Source: Enterobacter sp. Cy-643
GTDB lineage: Bacteria; Pseudomonadota; Gammaproteobacteria; Enterobacterales; Enterobacteriaceae
Direction of reading: 5' to 3'
Assembly: GCF_011752815.1 (NCBI RefSeq)
Contig: NZ_VWWV01000002.1
Location: forward strand, 930,001 to 994,000
DNA length: 64,000 bases
A model generated the notes under the pieces. The model did not search any database. It worked only from the letters and a program-made list of their open reading frames with translations, and was not told where the DNA came from. Of this stretch, positions 44,632 through 53,407 are shown in pieces. Made by a program: the position numbers and the translations under genes. Each line of letters begins with the position of its first letter. Within the stretch, counting starts at the first letter, position 1.

Positions 44632-46512
44632 GTGGAACACAACTTTCTGGATTACTACAACCGGGAGCTAACTTTCGTCAGAGAAATGGCGCAAGAGTTC
44701 GCCGAACGTCATCCCAAGATTGCCGGGCGCCTGGGGATGAACGGCATTGAGATTGCCGATCCTTACGTTGAGCGTTTAATCGAGGCGTTTTGTTTCTTAT
44801 CCGCCAGAACGCAGATAAAGCTGGACGCTGAGTTTCCCAAATTTACCCAGCGCCTGCTGGACATTGTCTATCCGAACTATAACTCCCCAACCCCCTCGAT
44901 GGGGGTGGTGCAGCTGGCGCCTAACCTCAGCGAGGGCGATCTCACCCAGGGCTACAGGATCCCAAAGCAAAGCGCCTTTTATAGCCGCATTTTGCCCGGT
45001 GAGATGACCCGCTGCGAGTTCAGAAATAACCAGGATGTGACGCTTTGGCCGCTGGAAATTGCCGAGGTACGCCTGACCTCAATCCCCCCGGATATCCCTA
45101 ATCTTGAACATTACCGCATTAAGCATCATCAATTGAAAGGTGCTTTGCGAATTAAACTAAAGCTGCAGGGAGAGCTGGTTTTTTCTGAACTGAAGGGGCT
45201 GAATGAACTGCCGATATATATCCAGGGCGATGAGCGTATCGTCTCTCATACGTTCGAACTGCTTCACGGCAGCCACGTTGCGATGGTGGTACGCAGCGGA
45301 GAACGGGAAAAAAACCGTTATCATGTCATCAATGAACAGCCGCTGAAATTTGAAGGCATGGCGCCAGATCAGAGCTTATTGCCGCTACAGTGGAATATGT
45401 TTCATGGTCATACGCTGATTCAGGAATATATTTCCTGCCGTGAAAGATTTTATTTTTTCTCACTCACGCAGCTGGCTGAATCCTTTGCGGATAATAACAC
45501 TAATGAAGTAGAGATAATTATCCTGTTGAATAAGTTACCGCAGGATTTAGTCGCCCACCTGGACGCCTCGCGCTTTCTGCTGTTCTGCACGCCCGTCATT
45601 AACCTTTTCCCTAAACGTGTCGACAGGATTGAGGTTAACCGGGCGCTCAATAACTTTCATATCGTGCCGGACCGCAGCCGTCCTCTCGACTATGAGGTGT
45701 TCTCGGTCAATAAAGTGTTTGGTCTGCAGGCCGAAACCAGCGAAGAGCTGACCTTTAACCCGCTCTATCAGACCCGCCATAGCGATACCGGCAACTTTGG
45801 CCGCTATTTTTCCGTCAACCGCACGGTGAGAACCAAAGAGTCCAGCAGCCGAAAATACGATACCCGCACGCCCTACAGCGGGACTGAAATCTTCATCTCG
45901 CTGGTCGATCAGCAAGAAGCGCCTTACGGCGAGCATATTCGCTATCTGCTGGTCGATGCGATGGTCACCAATCGTGATTTGCCCCGCCTGCTGACCAGCA
46001 GCGGCAGCCTCGATCTGACAATGTCGGACTCGGTTCCCATTCACGGCGCGCGCTTTGTCAGTTCGCCCAGCGCGCCCCGCTCACCGTTTGCTCTCGGCGA
46101 AACGGCCTGGCGCCTGATTCGTCAGCTGAGCTTCAACTATCTGCCGCTGTCGGATATGGACCATGCTCAAGGGGGCGAGGCGCTGCGTAATATGCTGCGG
46201 CTGTTCACTACCGCCTCCGATCTGGAGTCTATGGCGCAAATTAACAGTCTCGTGGGCTGCCAGACCCGCCCGGTGGTTCGCCGCCTCTCGGATGAGGGGC
46301 TGTTGGTTTACGGGCGCGGCGTGAGCTGTAGCCTGACGGTTGACGAAGAAGGGTTCTCCGGGGTCAGCCCTTATCTGTTTGGGCTGATTATGGAGAACTA
46401 TTTGTCGCGGCATGCCGCCATCAATATTTTTACCGAAACTGAGCTGCACTCCATGCAGCGAGGCCTGGTCGCCCGCTGGAAAGCGCGCCCGGGCAGGCGA
46501 GGCGCGCTATGA
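44632..46512 (+). CDS. tssF: T6SS baseplate protein TssF
   Basis: It encodes 626 residues from GTG 44632 with AGGGTGACAA upstream. Family opening: FLDYYNRELTFVREMAQEFA, then GRLGMNGIEIADPYVERLIE, and FPKFTQRLLDIVYPNY. TssF forms the wedge with TssG and TssE. The stop overlaps the tssG start (ATGA). It starts the plus-strand operon. Confidence 0.96.
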   Translation: MEHNFLDYYNRELTFVREMAQEFAERHPKIAGRLGMNGIEIADPYVERLIEAFCFLSARTQIKLDAEFPKFTQRLLDIVYPNYNSPTPSMGVVQLAPNLSEGDLTQGYRIPKQSAFYSRILPGEMTRCEFRNNQDVTLWPLEIAEVRLTSIPPDIPNLEHYRIKHHQLKGALRIKLKLQGELVFSELKGLNELPIYIQGDERIVSHTFELLHGSHVAMVVRSGEREKNRYHVINEQPLKFEGMAPDQSLLPLQWNMFHGHTLIQEYISCRERFYFFSLTQLAESFADNNTNEVEIIILLNKLPQDLVAHLDASRFLLFCTPVINLFPKRVDRIEVNRALNNFHIVPDRSRPLDYEVFSVNKVFGLQAETSEELTFNPLYQTRHSDTGNFGRYFSVNRTVRTKESSSRKYDTRTPYSGTEIFISLVDQQEAPYGEHIRYLLVDAMVTNRDLPRLLTSSGSLDLTMSDSVPIHGARFVSSPSAPRSPFALGETAWRLIRQLSFNYLPLSDMDHAQGGEALRNMLRLFTTASDLESMAQINSLVGCQTRPVVRRLSDEGLLVYGRGVSCSLTVDEEGFSGVSPYLFGLIMENYLSRHAAINIFTETELHSMQRGLVARWKARPGRRGAL

Positions 46513-47537
46513 CCCTCCCGAAGTTGCCACAGGCCTCGTCATTACCGCCAGGGCTGGAAAACTGGTTCGATCCCAGCGCCCCCTGGGATGCGGGATTTAT
46601 CAGCATTATGCGGGCTATTGCCGCCCGCACGCCGTCCCTGCCGCCGCCGGGTAAGGCCGCGCTCCCCTCTCAGGAGCGCTTCAGGCTCGGCCAGATCTCC
46701 AGCATGGCCTTCTCCCCTCGAGAGATAGCGGCCATCCATCAGCAGGACGACAAAATCAAACTGCAGCTTTTTGGGCTGGGGATCTGGGGCGCTCAGGGGG
46801 CAATGCCGCTGCACCTCTCTGAGCTGGCTTATTCCCGCTACGAACAGCACGACCCGACGCTGATTGATTTCGTGGATATCTTCCACCACCGGGCGCTGAG
46901 CCAGTTTTATCGGGCCTGGTTCTTATCGCAGGACACCGCCTCGCTCGATCGTAAAGAAGACGAGCGTTTTTCATTTTACGTGGGCAGCCTGGTGGGGCTG
47001 GATCCCTCCGAGCTCGATCCCGCCCCGCTGCCGATTCACGCCCGCCTGGCGTCATCCGCGCACCTGATTCGAGAAGCACGCAACCCTGATGGCCTGCTAG
47101 GCGCCATGGAGTACTACTTCCAGGTTCCGGTGCAGATGGAAGAGTTTGAGCTGCAGTGGATTTTCCTTGAGGGAAAAGATCAAACCGCTTTGGGCGACGA
47201 CCGCTACGCCGCGCTGCTGGGCGACGGGGCCATCCTCGGGAATACCGTCCTCGACCGGCAGCATAAATTCAAGCTGATGATGGGCCCGCTCACGCTGGCT
47301 CAGTACATGCTGTTCAGCCCCTGGGGCAGCGATATGGCGGTGCTGCGCGAGCTGGTTCGAAGTTTTATCGGCTTTGAGTATGCCTGGGATGTGCAGCTGG
47401 TGCTTGCCGCCGATCAGGTGCCCCGGGCCACGTTAGACGGCAGCCATCAGCTGGGTTATGCGAGCTGGCTGGAAAGAGAGGCCAGCGAAACCCCCGTTTT
47501 CGGGATGAGCTTTGAGCCCGAGATGTACCGCCGGTAG
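46509..47537 (+). CDS. tssG: T6SS baseplate protein TssG
   Basis: It encodes 342 residues. TssG/ImpH features: SLPPPGKAALPSQERFRLGQ, FGLWGAQGAMPLHLSE-like stretch (GIWGAQGAMPLHLSELAYSR) and DIFHHRALSQFYRAW. It is translationally coupled to tssF and lies 46 bases before tssA. It is a wedge component. Confidence 0.96.
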   Translation: MTLPKLPQASSLPPGLENWFDPSAPWDAGFISIMRAIAARTPSLPPPGKAALPSQERFRLGQISSMAFSPREIAAIHQQDDKIKLQLFGLGIWGAQGAMPLHLSELAYSRYEQHDPTLIDFVDIFHHRALSQFYRAWFLSQDTASLDRKEDERFSFYVGSLVGLDPSELDPAPLPIHARLASSAHLIREARNPDGLLGAMEYYFQVPVQMEEFELQWIFLEGKDQTALGDDRYAALLGDGAILGNTVLDRQHKFKLMMGPLTLAQYMLFSPWGSDMAVLRELVRSFIGFEYAWDVQLVLAADQVPRATLDGSHQLGYASWLEREASETPVFGMSFEPEMYRR

Positions 47538-47583
47538 CCCTTCGCCTGGAAGAGAACGTAACCATGGATGAAAAGACACGCAC

Positions 47584-48666
47584 ATGAATCAATACGAAAG
47601 CCTGACCTGCTCGGACTATTACCAGTCATTGATGCAGCCCTTTCCGGGCGACTCGCCCTGCGGAGAAGCGCTCGATTACGATCCTGCTTTTATCATGCTG
47701 CAGTCGCGCCTGCAGCCAAAGCTTGGGGCCGAATACGGCGACTTTGTTGAAGCCGCTGAGCCGGTGAACTGGACGGAAACCGAACGCGACTGCCAGGCCC
47801 TGCTGCAAAAAAGCAAAGATGTTCGCCTGGTGGTTATTTTGATGCGCTGCCGCCTGCGTAAGCGCGGGCTGTCTGCGCTGGCCGAAGGCGCGGAGGCGCT
47901 GCATGCCCTGCTGCAAAGCTGGCCGGACGACCTTCATCCACAGCTGCTTGACGAAGGGGAGTTCGAGCCAATGCTGCGGGCAAACGCCTTCGCCGAGCTG
48001 GAGGATATTGGTGGTCTGCTGACGGATCTGCGCAACCAACCGCTGCCCAAAGCTTCCGGGCTGCAAATTACCGTTAAAGAATTTGAAAAAGCCCATCAGC
48101 TGCCGAGAGAAGAAGGTGCGCTGTCGGACGAGGCCGTCGCCGCCATCATTCGCGAATGGCACACCAGCGCACGAGAAGAGATTCGCCCGCTAATGCAGGC
48201 CCATTACTTTGTGCAGCAGATAAAACAGATCCTGGCGGAGACGCTGGGGCACGAGGCACCTGAGCTGCCGCTGTTGTCCGGCATTCTTGGCATGTTTAGC
48301 CGCGAGTTTGGCAGCGAAATGCCCGCCAGAGATCTCCCTGTGGAAAACGCCCCCGAAAGCGTGCCGGAGCCTGTGCCCACGCAGCCCCCTGGTCAGGTAG
48401 CCGTCCCGGCTGATGAAGCCGCCTGGCAGCCTCCTGTCCCGGTGCCTCGTCCTGCGCGGCACGAACCGCAAAAAGGGGTTAATACGCGCGCGCAAGCGCT
48501 CCAGCGCCTGCAGGAAATCCGCAGTTGGTTTGCCGTGGCAGAGCCAAGTAGCCCGCTGGTGCCGGTGCTGAAATACGCGGAGGAAAGCATAGGCAAGAGC
48601 TTCGCCGAGCTGCAAAAAATGTATCCCCCAGAAGTTATCGCAATGCTGAACCAGGAAAAGGAATAA
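47584..48666 (+). CDS. tssA: T6SS cap protein TssA
   Basis: It encodes 360 residues. The ImpA N-terminal domain is clear (FPGDSPCGEALDYDPAF, then WTETERDCQALLQKSKDVRL). A proline-rich linker at about 255-295 leads to a short C-terminal region (LQRLQEIRSWFAVAEPSSPL). TssA organises sheath and tube polymerisation. A 7-codon frame (47563-47586) ends on the start codon and may couple translation. The fimbrial adhesin gene starts 3 bases after its stop. Confidence 0.93.
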   Translation: MNQYESLTCSDYYQSLMQPFPGDSPCGEALDYDPAFIMLQSRLQPKLGAEYGDFVEAAEPVNWTETERDCQALLQKSKDVRLVVILMRCRLRKRGLSALAEGAEALHALLQSWPDDLHPQLLDEGEFEPMLRANAFAELEDIGGLLTDLRNQPLPKASGLQITVKEFEKAHQLPREEGALSDEAVAAIIREWHTSAREEIRPLMQAHYFVQQIKQILAETLGHEAPELPLLSGILGMFSREFGSEMPARDLPVENAPESVPEPVPTQPPGQVAVPADEAAWQPPVPVPRPARHEPQKGVNTRAQALQRLQEIRSWFAVAEPSSPLVPVLKYAEESIGKSFAELQKMYPPEVIAMLNQEKE

Positions 48667-48669
48667 ACA

Positions 48670-49665
48670 ATGTTAAGGATACTCACCCTTCTGATTTCCG
48701 GGCTGCTGATGTCGCCTGGCGCATGGGCCGTTTGTACGCTGGCGCGCGGGACTCCCACGCCGCTCACCATTGACGCTAAGACAATCATTATTTCCGCTGA
48801 TGCGCCGGTGAGTACTTCTACGCCAATAGCCCAATATGACAGCCCGACGGTGGGCGGCGCTGGCGTAGGTTATGACGACTGTATTAAGGGAACAGAGTAC
48901 GGCAAACGCGCCGTCTCGCTGTCCGGGCAGGATACCTCCACAAAAATTTATGCGACCAACATTCCGGGCATTGGCATCAAAATGCTGGCGAGCAACGGCT
49001 CGGCGTTTGGTAATTTCCCGTCGACCAGTTATCTGACTTTCTCAAACGGCAGCTCGGTTGGTTCACTCGATATTCCACCGCAGTCTTTTTACCGAATTGA
49101 GTTTTATAAACTCAGCAATAACCTGCGCCTGGCCAATGCCGCGACGGGGGATACCATCCTGCCCGCCGGACAAATTGGCTACAACTATATCCTGTCAGAT
49201 AACCCCGCGTCGTTCACCCATAGCCTCTCTATCGGGGAAATGAAAATTATCAGTACCCCGGCCTGCACTGCGGATAACGCTAAAACTATCGACTTTAACG
49301 ACGTGACGCCCACGCTGCTAAAAGCCGGGGTTACCCGCAGCCTGGACTTCGCCATCGTCTGTAAGAGTGACTATGGATCCTACTCGGCCTCCGCGTCGAT
49401 GATTACCGATACCCCTACGGCAGACGGCGGTTTTATTCGTATCAAAGACTCTGACGGCAATATGGATCGCTTAAAAATCCGCATCACCGACGGCGACAAC
49501 AAAACCATGAAGGTCGATGGATCCACCTCTGAATCCTCACGGGTTATCACCAGCCAGGGTCCGGCTGAATTTGCCTGGAAAGCGACGCTGCTCCAGGGCA
49601 ACGGCACGGCGCCTGCCGGTGGCCTGTTCACGGCAAAAGCAGAAATTATTTTTAGTATTCAGTAA
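48670..49665 (+). CDS. Probable fimbrial tip adhesin in the tssFGA operon
   Basis: It encodes 331 residues, twice pilin length. The signal peptide ends GAWA. An N-terminal receptor-binding-like domain (about 20-200, with cysteines in VCTLARG and YDDCIKG) is followed by a pilin domain (about 200-331) with STPACTADNAKTIDF, IVCKSDY and a C-terminal EIIFSIQ strand. This two-domain design is that of FimH-like adhesins. Its ribosome site lies in the last codons of tssA. The likely partner fimbria (36787-41489) is on the other strand and has no adhesin of its own. Confidence 0.85.
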   Translation: MLRILTLLISGLLMSPGAWAVCTLARGTPTPLTIDAKTIIISADAPVSTSTPIAQYDSPTVGGAGVGYDDCIKGTEYGKRAVSLSGQDTSTKIYATNIPGIGIKMLASNGSAFGNFPSTSYLTFSNGSSVGSLDIPPQSFYRIEFYKLSNNLRLANAATGDTILPAGQIGYNYILSDNPASFTHSLSIGEMKIISTPACTADNAKTIDFNDVTPTLLKAGVTRSLDFAIVCKSDYGSYSASASMITDTPTADGGFIRIKDSDGNMDRLKIRITDGDNKTMKVDGSTSESSRVITSQGPAEFAWKATLLQGNGTAPAGGLFTAKAEIIFSIQ

Positions 49666-49683
49666 GCCAGGGAATAAGGAAAT

Positions 49684-51030
49684 ATGGGCAACCCCGCGAC
49701 AATTTTTATCAGCATTGCCAGCTATCGGGATCCGCAGCTGATCCCAACGCTTCAGGATATGCTGCGCCACGCCAGTCAGCCTGAAAGGCTGCACATTGCC
49801 GTATGCTGGCAGGACGATGAGGATCTCAGCCTCTTTACGCGACACGGCTTCGTCCCAATGGGCAGCCGGCATGTTGCCGGACACGAGGCGTTTATTTTCA
49901 GTTTCCAGCAGGCCCGAATCGAACTCATCAGCGTGCACTACTATGCCAGCCAGGGGGCCTGCTGGGCGCGGAGCCTCGCGGAATCGCTATTTGAGGCAGC
50001 AGACTATTTTCTGCAAATTGATTCCCACTGCCGGTTTATCCCCGGCTGGGATAACGAAATGATAACCACGCTGCGCCAGCTAGCGGCGAAATCTCCCCGG
50101 CCAGTGCTCTCCTCCTACCCGCCTGCGTTCGTTCCCGGAGAAGACGAAGAAGCCAGTAAAAAACGTTATGTGAGCCGTTTAATCTTCCGGGAGTTCAACC
50201 CGCAGGGGCTCCCGATGTTCAGCTCCACGCCTTTTGAATCTCCCGAACCCGTCAGGGGCAGCTACCTGGCCGGAGGATTTATTTTTACCCGCGGGGACTT
50301 CGTAAAAGAGATCCCCAACGACCCACAGATTTTCTTCGCCGGTGAGGAAATAGCCATGGCCGTGCGTGCGTTTAGCCACGGCTACGATATCTACCATCCC
50401 CATAAGCCTCTGCTATGGCACTACTATCAGCGCAAAGAGCACAGCAAAGTCTGGGGCGACCACACGAATCAGGCCAAAGAACAGGGCTCCGTTGAGAAGG
50501 CCTGGTGGGAGCGCGATGCCGCGTCGAAAAAGCGAGTCAGAACCGTGCTGGGTCTGGAGAGCGAGCCCGAAGGCGGCCTGGCCCCCTATGGGCTGGGAAA
50601 GATCAGAACGCTGGCGCAGTTTGAATATCAGGCCGGTATTTGCCTGAAAAACGGCACAGTTTTACCGGAAGTCATGGCCGAGGATAAAGTGAATTTCTTC
50701 TCCGACCCGCCCGCCGACCATGCCGAATGGCTACGTCGGCACTTTGCCTGGCATAAGAAGACCCTCACGCTGAGCAAGACTGATTATGAAGCAGACAACG
50801 GCGACGTAAGCGCGCTGCATATCAGCGTCTATACCCAACAGAACGAGTTGTTCCACAGGCAAACGCTCACCCGCAGCGAACTGCATGAACTACGCCAAAA
50901 AACGTCCTCGGAAGACATCTCGCTTCCGGTGGAATTTAAAACCACCAGCCTAAGCAAACCAGGCTCGATCAGGCTGTGCACCTGGTCAGACAGCCTGGGC
51001 TGGGGCACCGTCACGGAGAAGACATGGTGA
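49684..51030 (+). CDS. GlcNAc-transferase-like glycosyltransferase
   Basis: It encodes 448 residues, start AAGGAAATATG. It matches the Skp1-type GlcNAc transferase family: IFISIASYRDPQLIPTLQDM, IAVCWQDDED, QIDSHCRFIPGWDNEM (metal and donor site region) and GGFIFTRGDFVKEIP. The C-terminal 100 residues are an added beta-rich part. It has no signal peptide, so it acts in the cytosol, probably on a protein or glycan. It lies between the tip adhesin and OmpA-like genes, in one operon with tssFGA. Substrate unknown. Confidence 0.85.
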   Translation: MGNPATIFISIASYRDPQLIPTLQDMLRHASQPERLHIAVCWQDDEDLSLFTRHGFVPMGSRHVAGHEAFIFSFQQARIELISVHYYASQGACWARSLAESLFEAADYFLQIDSHCRFIPGWDNEMITTLRQLAAKSPRPVLSSYPPAFVPGEDEEASKKRYVSRLIFREFNPQGLPMFSSTPFESPEPVRGSYLAGGFIFTRGDFVKEIPNDPQIFFAGEEIAMAVRAFSHGYDIYHPHKPLLWHYYQRKEHSKVWGDHTNQAKEQGSVEKAWWERDAASKKRVRTVLGLESEPEGGLAPYGLGKIRTLAQFEYQAGICLKNGTVLPEVMAEDKVNFFSDPPADHAEWLRRHFAWHKKTLTLSKTDYEADNGDVSALHISVYTQQNELFHRQTLTRSELHELRQKTSSEDISLPVEFKTTSLSKPGSIRLCTWSDSLGWGTVTEKTW

Positions 51031-52838
51031 AAAGTGAAGCCCTTTTTTGTCGATTAGTGAGCGTGGATACCCTGTTTTCCTTTGACGGCATTATTCCCTC
51101 TGCGCCGGACTTTCAGCTCAGGCTGATCTCGCTGATTGAGCAGTTCAACAAGGCGCTGCGGGTGGAAAACCAGACGCCTGAAGAAAGCGAGGCGCTGTGC
51201 CGGGCGCTGTGTGATTATTTTGATAAGCGCTTAAGCAGTAATGCCCAAAACAACTCTCTGTCCTGGCAACGCTACTCGCTGGTGCAGTATTTCTATGGCT
51301 TTGTTGACAGCGAGGAAGCGCTCCCCCTTTCCGCCCGGCTGGATGCCCTGCTCAACGCCGACAGCGAGATCATTTTTCGCTACGCCTGGAAGCTGCTGAC
51401 GCTGGTGATGCAAATTGAAGGCAGTACCGATGCCCTGGTTTCGCTGCGGGCGGCTAAACGCGCCCGCTATTTTTCACGCGCCCGGGCAGAGACGCCTCCT
51501 TCGGAACACGCAACGGCATCCTGGGTGAGCCCGCGGGCCGGGGCGGCAGGATCCCCGCGCTTGATGATCTTCGTCATCGGGCCCTTTGCTGGAAAATGGT
51601 TCAGCCAGTCAAACCTGTCATCCGGCAGCGAGCATGGGATCCTGTGGGTGATTGAGGAGAACGCCAACGGGCTGGCCAAACGGATGGCGTATTTAAAGAA
51701 AAATAACATCGCCCTTGCTACGATGGCTTACTTCCCGCTGCTTGCCGACGGCTTTGAAAGCAGTAGCATCATGATCGAGCAAATTACCGCCTGGCAATAC
51801 GCCTTTTCATCCATCCGCCTTTCTGAGCCTTTACCCTGCATGCTGGGGCTCTACACCCGGCTCAGCCAGCAGCGCTCCGCCCACGATCCGGATCGGGCTA
51901 TCTGGACCGGCGGGCTTGCCGAGCCGCCTTACGGCCACCTCAAGCTTGAGCATCAGTGGGCGAGCCTGCTGGCCGAGCTGGAAGCTAATGACGACGGGAA
52001 AGATCTCTACGCCATTCAGCGCCACGCGGTAGCCAGCACGCTGCTTTCCTGGCTGGCTGAAAGCCGTATCATGAACGTGTTACAGACCCTGTTTGACAGC
52101 ACCCAGCTCGACTTTGCCGGCATCACTCTCGCCGATCACGGCCAGGGATTCACCCGGCATGGGGCCTGGTCCCTGTGGCTTTCAGAGCGATACGGTATTT
52201 TGCCCGGCCTGTCGGCTTCTATCGCCCTGCCTCCTCTGCCGGAGATTCCCCTGCCGCCGGTTGAAGAGCCGCCTCCTGCGCCGATTCCACTGCCGGTAGA
52301 GATCCCGCGCCGTCGACGCTGGCCTAAAGCGCTCGCCGCCCTGCTGCTGCTGTGCCTCGCGGGCGGCATTGGCTACGCCATACAGCAGGATGCGGTGGAA
52401 ATTCGCGGCCAGATTAGCCAGATAAAGCCGATCCAAAGGCTACTGGGAATAAATGACAAACCCGATGCATCGGCATTCCTGCAGCTCGTGAACAACGCGC
52501 CTTTATTTGAGAACGGCAGCAGTAACCTGATGCCGGAAAGCCAGCACATTCTGACGCAGCTGGTGCCTGAGATGGCGCGCAATCCGCTGCAGATGTATCT
52601 GATCATCGGCCATTCTGACAACACCGGCTCTGCCACTGTCAACATGGCCCTGTCCACAGAGCGCGCTCGCGTTATCCGCGACTGGCTGGTGGAACACTCG
52701 GGCCTGGCCGCCAGCCAGTTTATCGTTGAAGGCGCGGGCAACTCTCGCCCGATAGCCAGTAACGCCACCCAGGAAGGACGCGCGCAAAACCGCCGCGTCG
52801 AAATCATTCCGTTATCTATGCAAGACTACAAGGATTGA
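51024..52838 (+). CDS. T6SS-associated TssL-like/OmpA-domain protein
   Basis: It encodes 604 residues from ATG 51024 (GGAG upstream), overlapping the previous stop. The N-terminal 145 residues look DotU/TssL-like (helical, with FRYAWKLLTLVMQIEG). The middle part, about 175-405, starts IFVIGPFAGKWF, recalling the IcmF nucleotide-binding region without a Walker lysine-threonine. A proline-rich stretch, a basic RRRRW, a membrane helix and a C-terminal OmpA domain (IIGHSDNTGS, GRAQNRRVEII) follow. It seems a composite of TssL and TssM features; a wall-anchored T6SS accessory role is inferred. Confidence 0.75.
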   Translation: MVKSEALFCRLVSVDTLFSFDGIIPSAPDFQLRLISLIEQFNKALRVENQTPEESEALCRALCDYFDKRLSSNAQNNSLSWQRYSLVQYFYGFVDSEEALPLSARLDALLNADSEIIFRYAWKLLTLVMQIEGSTDALVSLRAAKRARYFSRARAETPPSEHATASWVSPRAGAAGSPRLMIFVIGPFAGKWFSQSNLSSGSEHGILWVIEENANGLAKRMAYLKKNNIALATMAYFPLLADGFESSSIMIEQITAWQYAFSSIRLSEPLPCMLGLYTRLSQQRSAHDPDRAIWTGGLAEPPYGHLKLEHQWASLLAELEANDDGKDLYAIQRHAVASTLLSWLAESRIMNVLQTLFDSTQLDFAGITLADHGQGFTRHGAWSLWLSERYGILPGLSASIALPPLPEIPLPPVEEPPPAPIPLPVEIPRRRRWPKALAALLLLCLAGGIGYAIQQDAVEIRGQISQIKPIQRLLGINDKPDASAFLQLVNNAPLFENGSSNLMPESQHILTQLVPEMARNPLQMYLIIGHSDNTGSATVNMALSTERARVIRDWLVEHSGLAASQFIVEGAGNSRPIASNATQEGRAQNRRVEIIPLSMQDYKD

Positions 52839-52849
52839 GAGAGTCGCTT

Positions 52850-53341
52850 ATGAGTAACAAACCTGTGACCTACCCCCTCAATGAGGGCAGTTTCGTGACG
52901 TTGAATCCGCAGGAGGATCAGTCGATCAATATCCTTCGCTACATGGATGAGGATCACAATCCCTATAACATCTTGATCAACCGCACCACTCTTGAAGAAG
53001 AGCAGACCGTTGATCAGTTCTGTGAAAAACAGTGGGATAAAATGAAACGCTTCGTCCCGGGATTCGAGGTCGAAGGGAAGAACCTCAGGCATGAGATCGG
53101 GCCTGCCAAACTGCCGGTCCTGCAAACCGCGAATAAGTTTCTCGAGGACGGCACCTGGATCCGCCAGGTCTCGTCTATCATTACGCTGCCGAGGCACCCG
53201 GTGCTGAACCCGAATAAACGTAAGCTGCTGGTGTTTACCCTGGCTGTAAATAATGATTTCACCGAAGCACAGCGTAAACATTATGTCCGGATTATTAACA
53301 GCTTTGTTCCTCTGGAAGCGCCCCTCGGCGAAAGCGAATAA
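52850..53341 (+). CDS. DcrB/Eag-like (DUF1795) T6SS chaperone
   Basis: It encodes 163 residues from ATG 52850 with GAGAG upstream. The fold pattern is that of DcrB/DUF1795: YPLNEGSFVTL, INILRYM, LINRTTLEEEQTVDQF and a final RIINSFVPL. No signal peptide. Cytosolic Eag proteins of this family hold the membrane helices of prePAAR effectors before T6SS export. No such effector lies nearby; the only PAAR (22975-23238) has no prePAAR part. Last gene of the plus-strand operon. Confidence 0.75.
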   Translation: MSNKPVTYPLNEGSFVTLNPQEDQSINILRYMDEDHNPYNILINRTTLEEEQTVDQFCEKQWDKMKRFVPGFEVEGKNLRHEIGPAKLPVLQTANKFLEDGTWIRQVSSIITLPRHPVLNPNKRKLLVFTLAVNNDFTEAQRKHYVRIINSFVPLEAPLGESE

Positions 53342-53370
53342 CCCTCCCGCTGAAGCATCTCTTCTTTTCG

Positions 53371-53395
53371 GGGGCTGATGCTTCAGCCCCTTTAT
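53371..53395 (+). terminator. Rho-independent terminator of the tssF operon
   Basis: GGGGCTGA (53371-53378), loop TGCT, TCAGCCCC (53383-53390), then TTTATT. It lies 30 bases past the DcrB-like stop. A competing pair TGAAGCATC (53351-53359) with GATGCTTCA (53377-53385) overlaps it. Confidence 0.8.
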
Positions 53396-53407
53396 TCTTC
53401 GCTAAGA

